Part shown: positions 27,818-36,729 of the stretch, in pieces
Layout: the number at the start of each line of letters is the position of its first letter
Position numbering within the stretch: position 1 is the stretch's first letter
From: DATFFO01 sp963744905
GTDB lineage: Bacteria > Actinomycetota > Acidimicrobiia > Spongiisociales > ZC4RG35
Reading direction: 5' to 3'
Length of the DNA stretch: 64,000 nucleotides
NCBI GenBank assembly: GCA_963744905.1
Contig: CAVUUV010000008.1
Span: forward strand, 80,413-144,412
Translations under genes and position numbers: made by a program
The notes under the pieces: generated by a model
Told to the model about the DNA's origin: nothing
The model's input: the letters and a program-made list of their open reading frames with translations, nothing else
Databases searched by the model: none

Positions 27818-29083
27818 TCAGGCGCTGCGCTCGGAGGGTGTGTCGATATCGGCCACAGGAACCAGGGTGGGCAATACCCGCTCCTCGACAACCTGGCGAT
27901 CGATCAGAACCCTTCCCACGTCGGAGCGCGAGGGCAGATCGTACATGGTGGCCAACAGCACCTCCTCCAGTATGGCCCGCAAGCCCCGGGCCCCGGTTCC
28001 GCGATGGTTGGCCTTATCGGCGATTGCGTCCAGTGAATCCGGGGTGAAGACCAACTCCACCCCGTCCATCTCGAACATGCGGGCGTACTGGCGGGTCAGG
28101 GCGTTCTTGGGCTCGGTGAGGATCCTCACCAGGGCCTCCTGGTCCAGGTCCTCGACCGTGGCTACCACCGGCAGCCTGCCGATGAACTCAGGGATGAGTC
28201 CGAACTTGATCAGGTCTTCGGGCATCACCTGTGAGAGGAGCTCGATGGGCCGCTGCTCCTGGCGAGACCGGATCTCAGCTCCGAATCCGACACCGCGCTT
28301 GCCAACGCGGTTTCCTATCACGTCCTCCAGACCGGCAAAGGCGCCGGCGCAGATGAAGAGGACGTTGGAGGTGTCGAGCTGGATGAATTCCTGATGCGGA
28401 TGCTTGCGACCACCTTGTGGGGGGACCGAGGCCACCGTTCCCTCCAGGATCTTGAGCAGGGCTTGCTGGACGCCCTCGCCCGAGACGTCCCGGGTGATCG
28501 ACGGGTTCTCGGCTTTGCGACTGATTTTGTCGATCTCGTCGATGTAGATGATTCCCTGCTCGGCTCGTTTCACGTCGTAATCGGCCGCCTGGAGGAGCTT
28601 GAGCAGGATGTTCTCCACGTCCTCGCCCACATACCCCGCCTCGGTGAGCGTGGTGGCATCTGCGATGGCGAATGGAACATTGAGCTGGCGGGCCAGAGTC
28701 TGGGCGAGGAGGGTCTTGCCGCACCCCGTCGGTCCGATGAGGAGGATGTTGGATTTCTGCAACTCGACGTCGTTGTGGCGAGTGTCACCGCTACGGATCC
28801 GCTTGTAGTGGTTGTAGACGGCCACGGCCAACTTCTTCTTGGCCAGTTCCTGGCCGATCACATAGTCGTCGAGGTAGGAATGGATCTCGGCCGGCTTGGG
28901 GAGCTCGGTGAAAGAGAACTCCTCCTCGCTGGAAAACTCCTCCTCGATGATCTCGTTGCAGAGATCGATGCACTCGTCGCAGATGTAGACGCCGGGACCG
29001 GCGATGAGTCGCTTTACCTGTTTCTGTGACTTGCCGCAGAAGCTGCATTTGAGCAGCTCGCCGCCCTCACCGAGTCGGGGCAT
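27818..29083 (-). CDS. clpX: ATP-dependent Clp protease ATPase ClpX
   Basis: ClpX unfolds substrates and feeds them to ClpP. The 421-residue product has the N-terminal zinc-binding domain (C13, C16, C35, C38), Walker A GPTGCGKT at 117-124, Walker B IIYIDEIDK, the pore loop GYVGEDVE and a sensor-2 GARGLRAILEE. AGGAGAGGTAC precedes the ATG. It follows clpP by 12 bp in a tig-clpP-clpX operon. Confidence 0.97.
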   Translation of the reverse strand: MPRLGEGGELLKCSFCGKSQKQVKRLIAGPGVYICDECIDLCNEIIEEEFSSEEEFSFTELPKPAEIHSYLDDYVIGQELAKKKLAVAVYNHYKRIRSGDTRHNDVELQKSNILLIGPTGCGKTLLAQTLARQLNVPFAIADATTLTEAGYVGEDVENILLKLLQAADYDVKRAEQGIIYIDEIDKISRKAENPSITRDVSGEGVQQALLKILEGTVASVPPQGGRKHPHQEFIQLDTSNVLFICAGAFAGLEDVIGNRVGKRGVGFGAEIRSRQEQRPIELLSQVMPEDLIKFGLIPEFIGRLPVVATVEDLDQEALVRILTEPKNALTRQYARMFEMDGVELVFTPDSLDAIADKANHRGTGARGLRAILEEVLLATMYDLPSRSDVGRVLIDRQVVEERVLPTLVPVADIDTPSERSA

Positions 29084-29095
29084 GTACCTCTCCTG

Positions 29096-29695
29096 TTACT
29101 CGGAGGCTACCGCAGCCAGCTCCTGGCGCGTGAGAATTCCGTCAACGACACCGTACTCCTTGGCCTGGTCGGCCAGCATCCAGTAGTCCCGCTCGGTGTC
29201 CTGGCTGATCTTCTCCAGGTCCTGGCCGGTGTGGTGAGCCAGGATCTCGTTGAGCTGCTCGCGCATCTGCACGATCAGCTTTGCCTGGATCTCGATGTCG
29301 CTGGCCTGCCCCTGCGCACCACCGTGAGGCTGGTGCAGCATGACCCGGGCATGGGGAAGGGCGAAACGCTTGCCCGGAGCACCTCCGGCCAGCAGCACCG
29401 CCGCGGCTGAGGCCGCCATCCCCATGCACACCGTGTTCACGTCGGGACGGATGTACTGCATCGTGTCGTAGATGGCGAACAACGAAGTGATGGAACCACC
29501 CGGCGAGTTGATATACAGGAACACATCCTTGTCGGGATCGTCCGACTCGAGGTGGAGCAGTTGGGCCATGATCAGGTTGGCCACCGTATCGTCGATCGGC
29601 GTGCCGAGGAAGATGATTCGATCTTTCAGCAGCCGGCTGTAGATATCGAAGTAGCGCTCCCCGCGGCTGGTCTGCTCGAAGACGGTCGGCACCAC
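29096..29695 (-). CDS. clpP: ATP-dependent Clp protease proteolytic subunit ClpP
   Basis: The 199-residue serine protease has S96 in GMAASAAAVLLAGG and H121 in RVMLHQPHGG. The start is uncertain. The GTG at 29695 and the adjacent GTG at 29698 lack a ribosome binding site. The frame is open upstream to the tig stop as CIRENYDAENYVVPTVF, so an ATT at about 29719 could also initiate. The family usually starts a few residues before NYVVPTVFEQ. Only one clpP copy is seen here, whereas many actinobacteria have a tandem clpP1-clpP2. Confidence 0.95.
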   Translation of the reverse strand: MVPTVFEQTSRGERYFDIYSRLLKDRIIFLGTPIDDTVANLIMAQLLHLESDDPDKDVFLYINSPGGSITSLFAIYDTMQYIRPDVNTVCMGMAASAAAVLLAGGAPGKRFALPHARVMLHQPHGGAQGQASDIEIQAKLIVQMREQLNEILAHHTGQDLEKISQDTERDYWMLADQAKEYGVVDGILTRQELAAVASE

Positions 29696-29728
29696 ATAGT
29701 TTTCTGCGTCATAGTTTTCTCGAATACA

Positions 29729-31234
29729 TCACACATTCTCCTCATCGTCCCGGTCGCCTTCGAACATCGGTCCGCTTAGCTCGGGCTCGCTTCCGACATC
29801 CTCGTTCTCCACGACCTCGCCTTCCACTACCTCGCCTTCCAGAGGCTCTGCTTCCACGATCTCGCCTTCCACGATCTCTCCCTCCAGGGGCTCGCCGACG
29901 GAAGGCACCGCCTCCGATTCGGCCAGGCTCATGTCGAGGTCGATCTCATTTCCCTCCGGATCGACGGCGGTGGCGTGGTCCAGGATCATCTCCAGGGCCC
30001 TATCGCGGAGCATATCACTGCGAAGCGACAACTCTTGAGGGGTTCCCCGAATCGCCTTCATGAATGCGGCTGGGTCCTCGGTGCGCTGGGCGATGCTCTC
30101 CAGCAGCGTATCGACCTCGCTGTCGTCGACTTCGATGCCCGCGTCATCGATCACGGCCTCGAGCAGGATCCTGGTCCGCAGGCTGCGCTCGGCCTGGGAC
30201 GACAGGTCGGCCAGGAACTGCTCCTGGGAAATCCCCGTGGCCGAGAAATAGTCATCGATCGACACGTCCTGGTCCTCCAGTCGATGCAGGAAGCTGTGCA
30301 ACAGTTCGTCCCGCTCGGCCCGCAAGAGCGCCACCGGCACCTCTAACTCGACCTGGTCCAGAAGTGTCTCCAGGGCTCGGTCCCGGAACCGGCGGGCCGC
30401 CTGTGATCGCTTCATGGCCTCCAGCCGCTGGCGCAAGGACGTGCGCAACTCGGTCACAGTGTCGAACTCGGTGTTTTCGTCTACCCACTCGTCATCGAGG
30501 TCGGGCAAGATCAGCTCCTTGACCTCGTTGACTATGAACTTGAATCTGGCCTCGTGGCCTGCCCGGTCGAAACCCTCGGGCAGAGGGGCGTCCATCTCGA
30601 TCACATCTCCCGCCGACGCCCCATCGAAAACATCGTCGACCCCCTCGACCAGTCCGCCTGATCCGACTCTGTAGAGGAGCTCGGTGGCAGCCGCCTCCGG
30701 GACTTCTTCGCCGTCGACCGTGGCTTCGATATCCACCGAGACGAAGTCTCCCTCCGCGGCCGGCCTCTCCACCTCTTCGACCTGGCCGAACTGCTCCCTC
30801 ATGCGATCGAGCTGCTCATCGAGCTCTTCCTCCGTCACCTCAGGAGAATCGACCTCGATCTTGCGGTCCCGGTAGCTGGGAACGGATTCGAGTTTGGGCC
30901 AGAGGGTGACCTTGACCTCGACCGAGACGCCCCCGTCGATGTCCTCGACGTTCTCGAGCTCGGGGTTCACCACCGGCCTCAGTTCCTCGGTGGAAAGCAC
31001 CTCGGACAGCTTTGGGGGAATTGCCTCCTCGATCGCCTCGGAACGGAGCCGGGCGGATCCCACCGCTGCCTCGACGACCGGACGGGGAGCCTTACCCGGA
31101 CGAAAGCCCTTCAGCTTCAGATCCTTTCCGAGGCGCCGTGCTGCCGCAGACTTGGCGGCATCGATCTCGGCGTCCGTCAGCTCGAAGCCCACCACCCGCT
31201 CGAACGGCCCGGCCTCGCGAACATTCACTGTCAT
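29729..31234 (-). CDS. tig: trigger factor (ribosome-associated chaperone)
   Basis: Trigger factor binds the ribosome exit tunnel and folds nascent chains. The ATG at 31234 follows GGAGAGTC. The 501-residue product has the ribosome-binding N-domain (signature LKGFRPGKAPRPVVE), the FKBP-like PPIase domain and the helical C-domain. The last ~60 residues are an acidic extension with repeated EGEIVEGEIVEAEPLEGEVV units. It leads the tig-clpP-clpX set. Confidence 0.96.
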   Translation of the reverse strand: MTVNVREAGPFERVVGFELTDAEIDAAKSAAARRLGKDLKLKGFRPGKAPRPVVEAAVGSARLRSEAIEEAIPPKLSEVLSTEELRPVVNPELENVEDIDGGVSVEVKVTLWPKLESVPSYRDRKIEVDSPEVTEEELDEQLDRMREQFGQVEEVERPAAEGDFVSVDIEATVDGEEVPEAAATELLYRVGSGGLVEGVDDVFDGASAGDVIEMDAPLPEGFDRAGHEARFKFIVNEVKELILPDLDDEWVDENTEFDTVTELRTSLRQRLEAMKRSQAARRFRDRALETLLDQVELEVPVALLRAERDELLHSFLHRLEDQDVSIDDYFSATGISQEQFLADLSSQAERSLRTRILLEAVIDDAGIEVDDSEVDTLLESIAQRTEDPAAFMKAIRGTPQELSLRSDMLRDRALEMILDHATAVDPEGNEIDLDMSLAESEAVPSVGEPLEGEIVEGEIVEAEPLEGEVVEGEVVENEDVGSEPELSGPMFEGDRDDEENV

Positions 31235-31295
31235 GACTCTCCTGGTTTCGATTGGCGGATCAAAGGCCGCCGCCCCCAACGGAGCGGCGGCCGGA

Positions 31296-31373
31296 TGGGG
31301 TGACCGAGGGGACTTGAACCCCCGACCTCCAGGGCCACAACCTGGCGCTCTAACCAGACTGAGCTACGGCCAC
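31296..31373 (-). tRNA. tRNA-His(GTG)
   Basis: The minus strand gives acceptor arms GTGGCCG/CGGTCAC, an anticodon stem CCAGG/CCTGG around TTGTGGC (anticodon GTG), T-arm GGGGGTTCAAGTCCCC, discriminator C73 and an encoded CCA (31296-31298). A G precedes position 1 (31374), matching the extra G-1 of tRNA-His. Upstream lies the tandem array of broken copies of this gene. Confidence 0.95.
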
Positions 31374-31380
31374 CAAGAAA

Positions 31381-31680
31381 CACAAGTCTAAGAGAACCCC
31401 GACCTCCAGGGCCACACAGCACCCAACAGCCGGCGCTCTAACCAGACTGAGCTACGGCCACCAAGAAACACAAGTCTAAGAGAACCCCGACCTCCAGGGC
31501 CACACAGCACCCAACAGCCGGCGCTCTAACCAGACTGAGCTACGGCCACCAAGAAACACAAGTCTAAGAGAACCCCGACCCCCAGGGCCACACAGCACCC
31601 AACAGCCGGCGCTCTAACCAGACTGAGCTACGGCCACCAAGAAACACAAGTCTAAGAGAACCCCGACCTCCAGGGCCACA
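31381..31680 (-). repeat. 88-bp tandem array of truncated tRNA-His copies
   Basis: Units begin at 31381, 31469, 31557 and 31645 (partial), 88 bp apart and nearly identical. Read on the minus strand each holds the tRNA-His 5' flank, the first 30 nt of the tRNA (acceptor 5' strand, D-arm), a replaced anticodon 5' side of about 15 nt, then TGTGGCCCTGGAGGTCGGGG, and is cut before the 3' half of the T-arm and the acceptor 3' strand. None can fold as a full tRNA. The array sits directly upstream of the intact gene, so it could be in its primary transcript. Confidence 0.85.
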
Positions 31681-31688
31681 CCACGCGG

Positions 31689-31743
31689 TCTCCTCCCCCG
31701 CGGGGGAGGTGGCGAGCAAAACGAGACGGAGGGGGATCCGAAC
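31689..31743. repeat. dispersed palindromic repeat, copy 1
   Basis: This segment contains CTCCCCCGCGGGGGAG followed by a GAGC...GGAGGGGGATCC tail. The same arrangement occurs inverted at 44124-44180 with a handful of differences, so it is a dispersed intergenic repeat of REP type rather than a local hairpin. It lies between the tRNA-His array and ybaK. Confidence 0.6.
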
Positions 31744-31828
31744 CCCGACCGCCAGGGCTAATGACTTTCTCCCCTGGTGGCTTCACCGACGTTCCGCTAT
31801 AGAGGCAAAATGAGAAAGGAGATACGCC

Positions 31829-32287
31829 ATGTCTGCAGAACGAGTACGTGCTCACCTGGTGGAACATGGGGTCAAGTACGAATCGCACCCCCACCCAATC
31901 GCCTACACAACCAGTGAGGTCGCCGAGGCTGAAGACATGCCGGGAAGCCAGATGGCGAAGGCAGTCATGCTCATGGCGGACGACCGGCTGGTGATGACGG
32001 TGGTCCCCGGCGACAGGATGGTTGACCTGGAGAAAGCCGGAAACGTTCTCGGCGCCCAGAACATACGGCTCGCCGAGGAGGACGAGTTCGCGGCCTCCTT
32101 CCCGGACTGCGAACGGGGAGCGGAGCCGCCCTTTGGGGCACTCTATGACGTTCCGATGTTGGTCGATAACGGACTGACCAGCCCCCAAATCACTTTCAAC
32201 GCCGGCACTCACACCGAGACCATCACCATGGAGCTCGGCGATTATCTCGAGCTGAACAAGCCAGAGAGAGCAGATCTGGGGCGGTAG
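31829..32287 (+). CDS. YbaK/EbsC-family aminoacyl-tRNA deacylase
   Basis: Members of this family hydrolyse mischarged tRNA such as Cys-tRNA-Pro. The 152-residue protein starts after AAAGGAGATACGCC and has the domain's core: AYTTSEVAEAEDMPGSQMAKAVML with the conserved lysine, VVPGDRMVDLEK, and a C-terminal GTHTETITMELGDYLEL. The TAG stop is the first three bases of a transposon-like end (TAGTGGTGTCTCGC), so the original C-terminus may have been changed. rtcB follows after 18 bp. Confidence 0.85.
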   Translation: MSAERVRAHLVEHGVKYESHPHPIAYTTSEVAEAEDMPGSQMAKAVMLMADDRLVMTVVPGDRMVDLEKAGNVLGAQNIRLAEEDEFAASFPDCERGAEPPFGALYDVPMLVDNGLTSPQITFNAGTHTETITMELGDYLELNKPERADLGR

Positions 32288-32305
32288 TGGTGTCTCGCTC
32301 AACCA
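32285..32305 (+). mobile_element. solo MITE/IS terminal repeat
   Basis: TAGTGGTGTCTCGCTCAACC and the next base match the left end of the MITE at 16423 at 19 of 21 positions. No partner end was found nearby, so this is a fragment left by insertion or deletion. It supplies the stop codon of the ybaK-type gene. Confidence 0.45.
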
Positions 32306-33808
32306 ATGGCTACTGACAGAACCAACCCGGCCAGGACAACCAACACGACCCCACCCACCCGCTCAGAGACGGCACAGGAGAGAAGAGGCACAGGTCCCCG
32401 GGAGGATGTGATCTGGGAGATCCCCAAGCACGGTGGGATGCGGGTTCCGGGGCGGATCTTCGCCTCCAATGAGCTGTTGGTGAAGGCCGAGGCGGACGAG
32501 GCGGTACTCCAGGTGGAGAACGTGGCTCATCTTCGGGGCATCGTGAACGCCTCGATGGCCATGCCCGACATCCACTGGGGATACGGCTTTCCCATCGGTG
32601 GGGTGGCCGCCACCGATGTAGAAGAAGGAGGGGTGATATCGCCCGGCGGGGTGGGTTTCGACATCTGCTGTGGGGTACGCCTCCTCGGATCCCGTTTTGC
32701 CCTGTCCGACTTCGAGGATCACCGCCGGGCGGTCATGGAAGAGCTCTCCCGTCGCATCCCCCGCGGCCTGGGTAAAGGTGCTATTGCCCCCCAGTCACTG
32801 GTGGAGGAAGTACTCGAGCGAGGTGCCGCCGCAGCCCTGGAAGCAGGCTACGGGAACAAGGCCGACCTCGAGCGATGTGAGGAGCGAGGAACGTCGCTTG
32901 GATCCGCTCCGGGAAGGATTTCGTCGCGGGCGCTCGAACGAGGCGCAGGGCAGCTGGGATCGCTGGGGGCAGGCAACCACTTCCTCGAAGTGCAGGTAGT
33001 AGATCGGATCGAGGATCCCGAAGCAGCCCGGGTCTTTGGGCTGGCTGAAGGAATGATCACGGTGATGATCCACTGCGGAAGCCGGGGTCTCGGTCATCAG
33101 ACCTGCCAGGACCAGGTCAGGCTCATGGGCCCGGCCATGGCCCGATACGGGATCGAGGTGCCGGATCGCCAGTTGGCCTGCGTACCGGTCCGCTCGCCGG
33201 AAGGGGAGGCCTATCTCGGGGCTATGGCGGCTGCGGCCAACTTCGCCTGGGCCAACCGTCACGTTCTGGCCCACGAAACCCGACTGGGCTTCGCCGCCGC
33301 CTTCGGGATCTCCTCGGAGGAAACGGGGATGGATCTGGTCTACGACGTAGCTCACAACCTGGCCAAATTGGAACGACACCGGATCGACGATGAGGACCGT
33401 CTCCTCTGTGTCCACCGCAAGGGGGCCACCCGGGCTTTCGCCCCAGGCCATCCCGATCTGCCCGATGATCTGAAGAAGGTGGGGCAACCGGTCTTTCTCC
33501 CCGGTTCCATGGGAACCGCCTCCTGGGTACTGAGAGGAGTGATCGACAACCCCGCCTTCGATTCAGCCGCGCACGGCGCCGGCCGGATGATGAGCCGTCA
33601 CGCGGCTCTGAAGGTCCGCCATGGCGGAGAGGTCAAAGACGAACTGGAGGCCAGAGGAATCTCGGTACGTCCACGCTCGATCCGCCTTCTCTCCGAAGAA
33701 GCCGACTATGCCTACAAGGACGTCAACGAAGTAGCCCGGGTGTGCCAGGCGGCGAGTCTGGGCGGCCTGGTGGCTCGACTCCACCCGGTGGGAGTTGTGA
33801 AAGGATGA
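32306..33808 (+). CDS. rtcB: RNA-splicing ligase RtcB
   Basis: RtcB joins RNA 2',3'-cyclic phosphate and 5'-OH ends in tRNA repair and splicing. The 500-residue product has metal-binding GGVGFDICCGVRL, GSLGAGNHFLEVQ, the central HCGSRGLGHQ, and SAAHGAGRMMSRHAAL, whose histidine is guanylylated. The first ~30 residues are Thr/Pro-rich and poorly conserved, so the true start may be later, near VIWEIPKHGGMRVPG. No archease or rtcA is adjacent. Its place in a tRNA-rich region beside tRNA-derived repeats fits an RNA-repair role. Confidence 0.93.
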   Translation: MATDRTNPARTTNTTPPTRSETAQERRGTGPREDVIWEIPKHGGMRVPGRIFASNELLVKAEADEAVLQVENVAHLRGIVNASMAMPDIHWGYGFPIGGVAATDVEEGGVISPGGVGFDICCGVRLLGSRFALSDFEDHRRAVMEELSRRIPRGLGKGAIAPQSLVEEVLERGAAAALEAGYGNKADLERCEERGTSLGSAPGRISSRALERGAGQLGSLGAGNHFLEVQVVDRIEDPEAARVFGLAEGMITVMIHCGSRGLGHQTCQDQVRLMGPAMARYGIEVPDRQLACVPVRSPEGEAYLGAMAAAANFAWANRHVLAHETRLGFAAAFGISSEETGMDLVYDVAHNLAKLERHRIDDEDRLLCVHRKGATRAFAPGHPDLPDDLKKVGQPVFLPGSMGTASWVLRGVIDNPAFDSAAHGAGRMMSRHAALKVRHGGEVKDELEARGISVRPRSIRLLSEEADYAYKDVNEVARVCQAASLGGLVARLHPVGVVKG

Positions 33809-33868
33809 TCTGAGGTTTCCCTGACGCTTCACGTAGGCCGGGGACGCCTCCTGTCCCCTGGGTCGGGG

Positions 33869-35656
33869 CTACATCCGCCAGGAGAAGGGCACTCTCGCTT
33901 CTACGACCGGGGATCGGGAGACCCCGGTCAGGGAGTCGACCAGCTGAAACAGAAGAGCTGCAGCCTGTCCCACCGGCTCACTGCTCTCCTTACGCTCGGG
34001 CAACGGGATCCCCCTCCTTCGAGGAAAGACCCTCAATGCCACACCTCGGTCGGCGGGGACGGCGGCCAGCTCTCCGGCCAGCTCCACCGCCCGGTCCAGC
34101 CCACCCAACTCGTCGACCAGCCCCAGCTCTACAGCCCGCGCCCCTGTCCAGATCCGGCCCTTGGCCCGCTCCTCCACCTCACCCGGGTCCAACGATCTTC
34201 CTTCGGCGACCCGTGACTTGAATTCCTCGTAGATCGAGTCCAGGCTGGCCCCGAGTCGCTCACGCTCCGAGTCGGTGTAGGGGTCGTCGGCCAGGGCGAA
34301 GGTGGCATTGCGCCCCAGGTGTAGTTCCTCCAGGTTGACGCCGACCCGACGCCAGGCCGCCCGCATGGCGAGCTTGCCCCCGACCACTCCGATCGAACCG
34401 GTGACCGTGCCCGGTTGGGCGACGATTCGGTCGGCTGACGTCGAGATCCAGTACCCACCCGATCCGGCGACATTGCCCATCGATACCACGACCGCTTTCC
34501 CCGCCTCCCGGGCACGGACCGTCTCCCGTCGCATCACCTCGGAAGCCACAGCCGAGCCTCCGGGCGAGTCAACCCGGAACACGATCGCCTTCACCTTGCG
34601 ATCGTCGATCGCCTCCCTGAAGGCAGAAGCAACGTCATCCACCCCAAAGGACAGGCCGCGGGTCATGGGATCGAAGACCGACCGTCCCCGGTGAATGCTG
34701 CCGGTCCCGTAGATCAGGGCCACCCTGGCCCCGCGCCGGTAGGGGCGTCCCGCCCGCCGCAGGTAGCTCTCGACGAACATGGGCCGGGCACCGTCGCCGA
34801 GGGCCGAGTGGTAGGCCTGGTCCCGGTAAGAGAGGCGATCCACAAGCCCCGCTTCCAGGGCCTCCGACGAGAGCAGCGGTGCCCGGTCGATCAGCTCCCG
34901 CACCTGAGCAGCCGGGATGCCTCTGTCGGCGGCTATGCCGGAAACGATCTGCTCGAACTGGTCCTCGAGCACACTCCGCGCCGCCTCCTCGTGGGGCGGG
35001 GTGAAGCTCTTTTCGGTCAAGAGGTACCTGGCAGCCTTGTACTCCTTGCGGTGATCGAAGTCGGGGATGAGCCCCGCCAGGTCGAGGAGCCCGCGCACGA
35101 ACGGCACCCGCTCCACGACCCCTCCCACACCGACGTCACCACCCGGTTGGAGATGGATCTCTTCGAACGCCGTCGCCAGGTAGTAGTCGACGGTGGCCAG
35201 GCCGCCTTCGCCGAAACTCTCTGCAAAGGCGACCGTTCGTTTCCCCGAGGATCTGAACTCGTGGACGGCATCACGCAACTCCTGGGCGTGTCCGATGGAG
35301 ATCCCTCCGTTGCCGAGACGGGCGACGACCCCCACGATGCGATCGTCCTCGGCGCCGCGTCTGAGGGCATCGGTGACGTCACGGAGGACCACTGAACCCC
35401 GATTGACGTAGTGCCCCAGCGAACCGGAAACGGTCTCCTCGACGACTCCCTGGTCGAGGTCGAGTTCGAGCACGGTTCCCGCCGGCACTCGGCGCCGGGC
35501 CCATCGGAACACGACGGCCAGCACCAGGGCAATAGCCAAGACGATGGCGACACCGATCCGATTGGCCAGAGCCGACACCACGATGACCACCACCAACAGG
35601 ATCACGAGGAGACCGGCGGCAACCGCAAGGGCCTCGAGACGGCGAACCCACTTCAT
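33869..35656 (-). CDS. sppA: signal peptide peptidase SppA (long form)
   Basis: SppA is a membrane serine protease that degrades leftover signal peptides. The ATG at 35656 follows ACAGGAGAAGTCCG. The 595-residue product has two N-terminal hydrophobic segments and two tandem SppA domains. The N-terminal half includes GKRTVAFAESFGEGG, and the C-terminal half has the catalytic serine region SMGNVAGSGGYWIST with FRVDSPGGSAVASE before it. The length matches the E. coli-type 67-kDa enzyme. Confidence 0.92.
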   Translation of the reverse strand: MKWVRRLEALAVAAGLLVILLVVVIVVSALANRIGVAIVLAIALVLAVVFRWARRRVPAGTVLELDLDQGVVEETVSGSLGHYVNRGSVVLRDVTDALRRGAEDDRIVGVVARLGNGGISIGHAQELRDAVHEFRSSGKRTVAFAESFGEGGLATVDYYLATAFEEIHLQPGGDVGVGGVVERVPFVRGLLDLAGLIPDFDHRKEYKAARYLLTEKSFTPPHEEAARSVLEDQFEQIVSGIAADRGIPAAQVRELIDRAPLLSSEALEAGLVDRLSYRDQAYHSALGDGARPMFVESYLRRAGRPYRRGARVALIYGTGSIHRGRSVFDPMTRGLSFGVDDVASAFREAIDDRKVKAIVFRVDSPGGSAVASEVMRRETVRAREAGKAVVVSMGNVAGSGGYWISTSADRIVAQPGTVTGSIGVVGGKLAMRAAWRRVGVNLEELHLGRNATFALADDPYTDSERERLGASLDSIYEEFKSRVAEGRSLDPGEVEERAKGRIWTGARAVELGLVDELGGLDRAVELAGELAAVPADRGVALRVFPRRRGIPLPERKESSEPVGQAAALLFQLVDSLTGVSRSPVVEARVPFSWRM

Positions 35657-35702
35657 CGGACTTCTCCTGTGTCGAGAGAAGCCGACCATACGACACCCTT
35701 CG

Positions 35703-36302
35703 TCACACGGGTGTGTCTGTCCGGTGGTAGGTGGCGATCAGGACCCCCTTGGTCGTGACGACCGTGTCGACCAGGGACAGCCTCGCCGGTGGGATCTGCT
35801 CTCCGAACAGGCACAGACCCGTCCCGAGGACGAGTGGATGGATCATCAGCAGCCATTCATCGACGAGGTCGCGGGTCATGAGGCCGCGGACCAGGGCCCC
35901 ACTGCCCATGATCCCAAAGCTGGTCTCGGGATTGTCCCGCTTCAGACTGGCCACAGCCTCTACGGCGTCACCCGCCAAGAGCTTGGAGTTAGGCCAAGGC
36001 AACGGTTCGGTGAGCGTGGTCGACGCGACGTACTTCGGGGCCTCGTTCAGACGCGGGGCAAAGGGGTTCTCCGGCTGGGCATTCCAAAACGACAGCACGT
36101 CTTCATAGGTGCGTCTTCCAAACAGGAGCGCACCGTCGCCGCCACGGGACATCCGCTCACCCAAGAACCGATCCATCACCTCGTCGTTGTCTGCCTGCGC
36201 CCAGCCCCCATACGGGAAGCCGCCTCGGGTGTCCTCGTCGGCGCGTCCCGGAGCTTGCATGACCCCGTCGAGGGTCAGGTGGTTCATCACGGTGATCGGC
36301 AT
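35703..36302 (-). CDS. dihydrofolate reductase-like (RibD C-terminal fold) family protein
   Basis: The 199-residue protein has the DHFR/RibD-C reductase fold of the YyaP type: MNHLTLDGVMQAPGR at the N-terminus, LLFGRRTYEDVLSFW, KYVASTTL and MGSGALVRGLMTRDLVDEWLLMIHPLVLGTG. Members are NADPH-dependent reductases of mostly unknown substrate. It is a single gene beside a tRNA cluster. Confidence 0.88.
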   Translation of the reverse strand: MPITVMNHLTLDGVMQAPGRADEDTRGGFPYGGWAQADNDEVMDRFLGERMSRGGDGALLFGRRTYEDVLSFWNAQPENPFAPRLNEAPKYVASTTLTEPLPWPNSKLLAGDAVEAVASLKRDNPETSFGIMGSGALVRGLMTRDLVDEWLLMIHPLVLGTGLCLFGEQIPPARLSLVDTVVTTKGVLIATYHRTDTPV

Positions 36303-36426
36303 GAATGGCCCCCAGACGGCAGCGGAACACGAAACAGTACGTCGACGCGTCCATTATCGGCACCCAAAGGTGTCGAGCGTACAGGACGCCAGGGACAGAA
36401 ACCGGGCCTGACCAGGGATTTTCCGG

Positions 36427-36500
36427 TACCCCCGGGGCGACTCGAACGCCCAGCCTGTGGATTAGAAGTCCACTGCTCTATCCAATTGAGCTACGGGGGC
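36427..36500 (-). tRNA. tRNA-Arg(TCT)
   Basis: The minus strand shows D-arm TAGCTCAATTGGATAGAGC, anticodon stem GTGGA/TCCAC around CTTCTAA (anticodon TCT) and T-arm GGGCGTTCGAGTCGCCC. The acceptor stem is GCCCCCG/CGGGGGT, giving a G-T first pair. CCA is not encoded. Confidence 0.93.
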
Positions 36501-36508
36501 AGGATGCG

Positions 36509-36579
<71 letters not shown>

Positions 36580-36598
36580 GGGGCGGATCAATTGTACC

Positions 36599-36675
36599 TG
36601 GTCGGGCCGGTCGGATTCGAACCGACGACCTCGTGCTCCCAAAGCACGCGCGCTACCAAGCTGCGCCACGGCCCG
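36599..36675 (-). tRNA. tRNA-Pro(TGG)
   Basis: The minus strand has acceptor CGGGCCG/CGGCCCG, anticodon stem CGTGC/GCACG around TTTGGGA (anticodon TGG), T-arm CGTCGGTTCGAATCCGAC, discriminator A and an encoded CCA at 36599-36601. It is the first gene of the Pro-Gly-Arg minus-strand cluster. Confidence 0.95.
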
Positions 36676-36729
36676 CGAGGCATTCACGGTACTCGCTTCC
36701 CCGAATCTGTCAGAGGCGATTCATACCGT

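Noticed and set aside
31381..31680. Regularly spaced repeats resembling a CRISPR array
   Set aside because: The 88-bp units are contiguous with no unique spacers and are clearly derived from tRNA-His; no cas genes are present.
33840..33858. GGGGAC/GTCCCC inverted repeat between rtcB and sppA as a DosR box
   Set aside because: It lies between convergent genes and lacks the TTT centre; it is more likely a minor terminator.
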